5,286 nucleotides of DNA from contig CAKZIX010000128.1 of NCBI GenBank assembly GCA_936936565.1, forward strand, positions 1 through 5,286, read 5' to 3'. The DNA comes from an uncultured Nocardiaceae bacterium. Its GTDB lineage: Bacteria > Actinomycetota > Actinomycetes > Mycobacteriales > Mycobacteriaceae. A program made the translations under genes and the position numbers. The notes under the pieces were generated by a model. That model was given only the letters and a program-made list of their open reading frames with translations, made no database searches and was not told where the DNA came from. This document shows, piece after piece, positions 5,286 through 5,286 of the stretch (positions are counted from its first letter, which is position 1; each line of letters begins with the position of its first letter).

Positions 5286-5286
5286 G

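Overview
The window is GC-rich, shows a strong bias to G/C at third codon positions, and has several GTG starts. Its closest recognisable relatives are mycobacterial or rhodococcal proteins: an AhpD, a short PhzF-like protein resembling M. tuberculosis Rv2716, and a secreted DUF4185 protein. This points to a mycolic-acid actinomycete (Mycobacteriales: Mycobacterium, Rhodococcus, Nocardia, Gordonia or similar). The genus cannot be fixed from the sequence alone.

Layout. (1) Positions 2-784 (+) are one open frame, cut at its 5' end, that reads as a chimera. It starts as the C-terminal part of HisF, passes through about 25 residues resembling a fatty-acyl-CoA synthetase (FadD), and ends as AhpD lacking its N-terminal ~45 residues. 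A strong palindromic hairpin follows. (2) Positions 972-1637 (+) encode a compact PhzF-family isomerase-like protein. (3) A perfect 20-bp inverted repeat at 1663-1718 lies between convergent genes. (4) Positions 1743-2420 (-) encode a soluble protein that looks like a permuted papain-like (NlpC/P60 superfamily, YiiX-type) enzyme. (5) Positions 2439-2720 (+) encode a small single-span membrane protein, diverging from gene 4 across only 18 bp. (6) Positions 2684-4126 (-) encode a secreted, proline-rich DUF4185 protein whose 3' end overlaps gene 5 by 37 bp. (7) From 4173 to the right edge (-) is a class III PLP aminotransferase missing its N-terminus.

Genes 6 and 7 run in the same direction 46 bp apart and could be partly co-transcribed, but gene 6 also has its own promoter-like sequence. 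No common pathway links the genes: histidine biosynthesis/peroxide defence, PhzF-like isomerase, papain-like hydrolase, cell-wall arabinan hydrolase candidate and aminotransferase. It looks like an ordinary chromosomal housekeeping or envelope neighbourhood with no mobile element, RNA gene or CRISPR array.

The most unusual points are the HisF/FadD/AhpD chimera (real fusion or assembly artefact), the symmetric 18-bp divergent promoter with overlapping -10 elements, and the recurring TANNNT hexamer 6-7 nt upstream of every visible start codon, which suggests leaderless transcripts.
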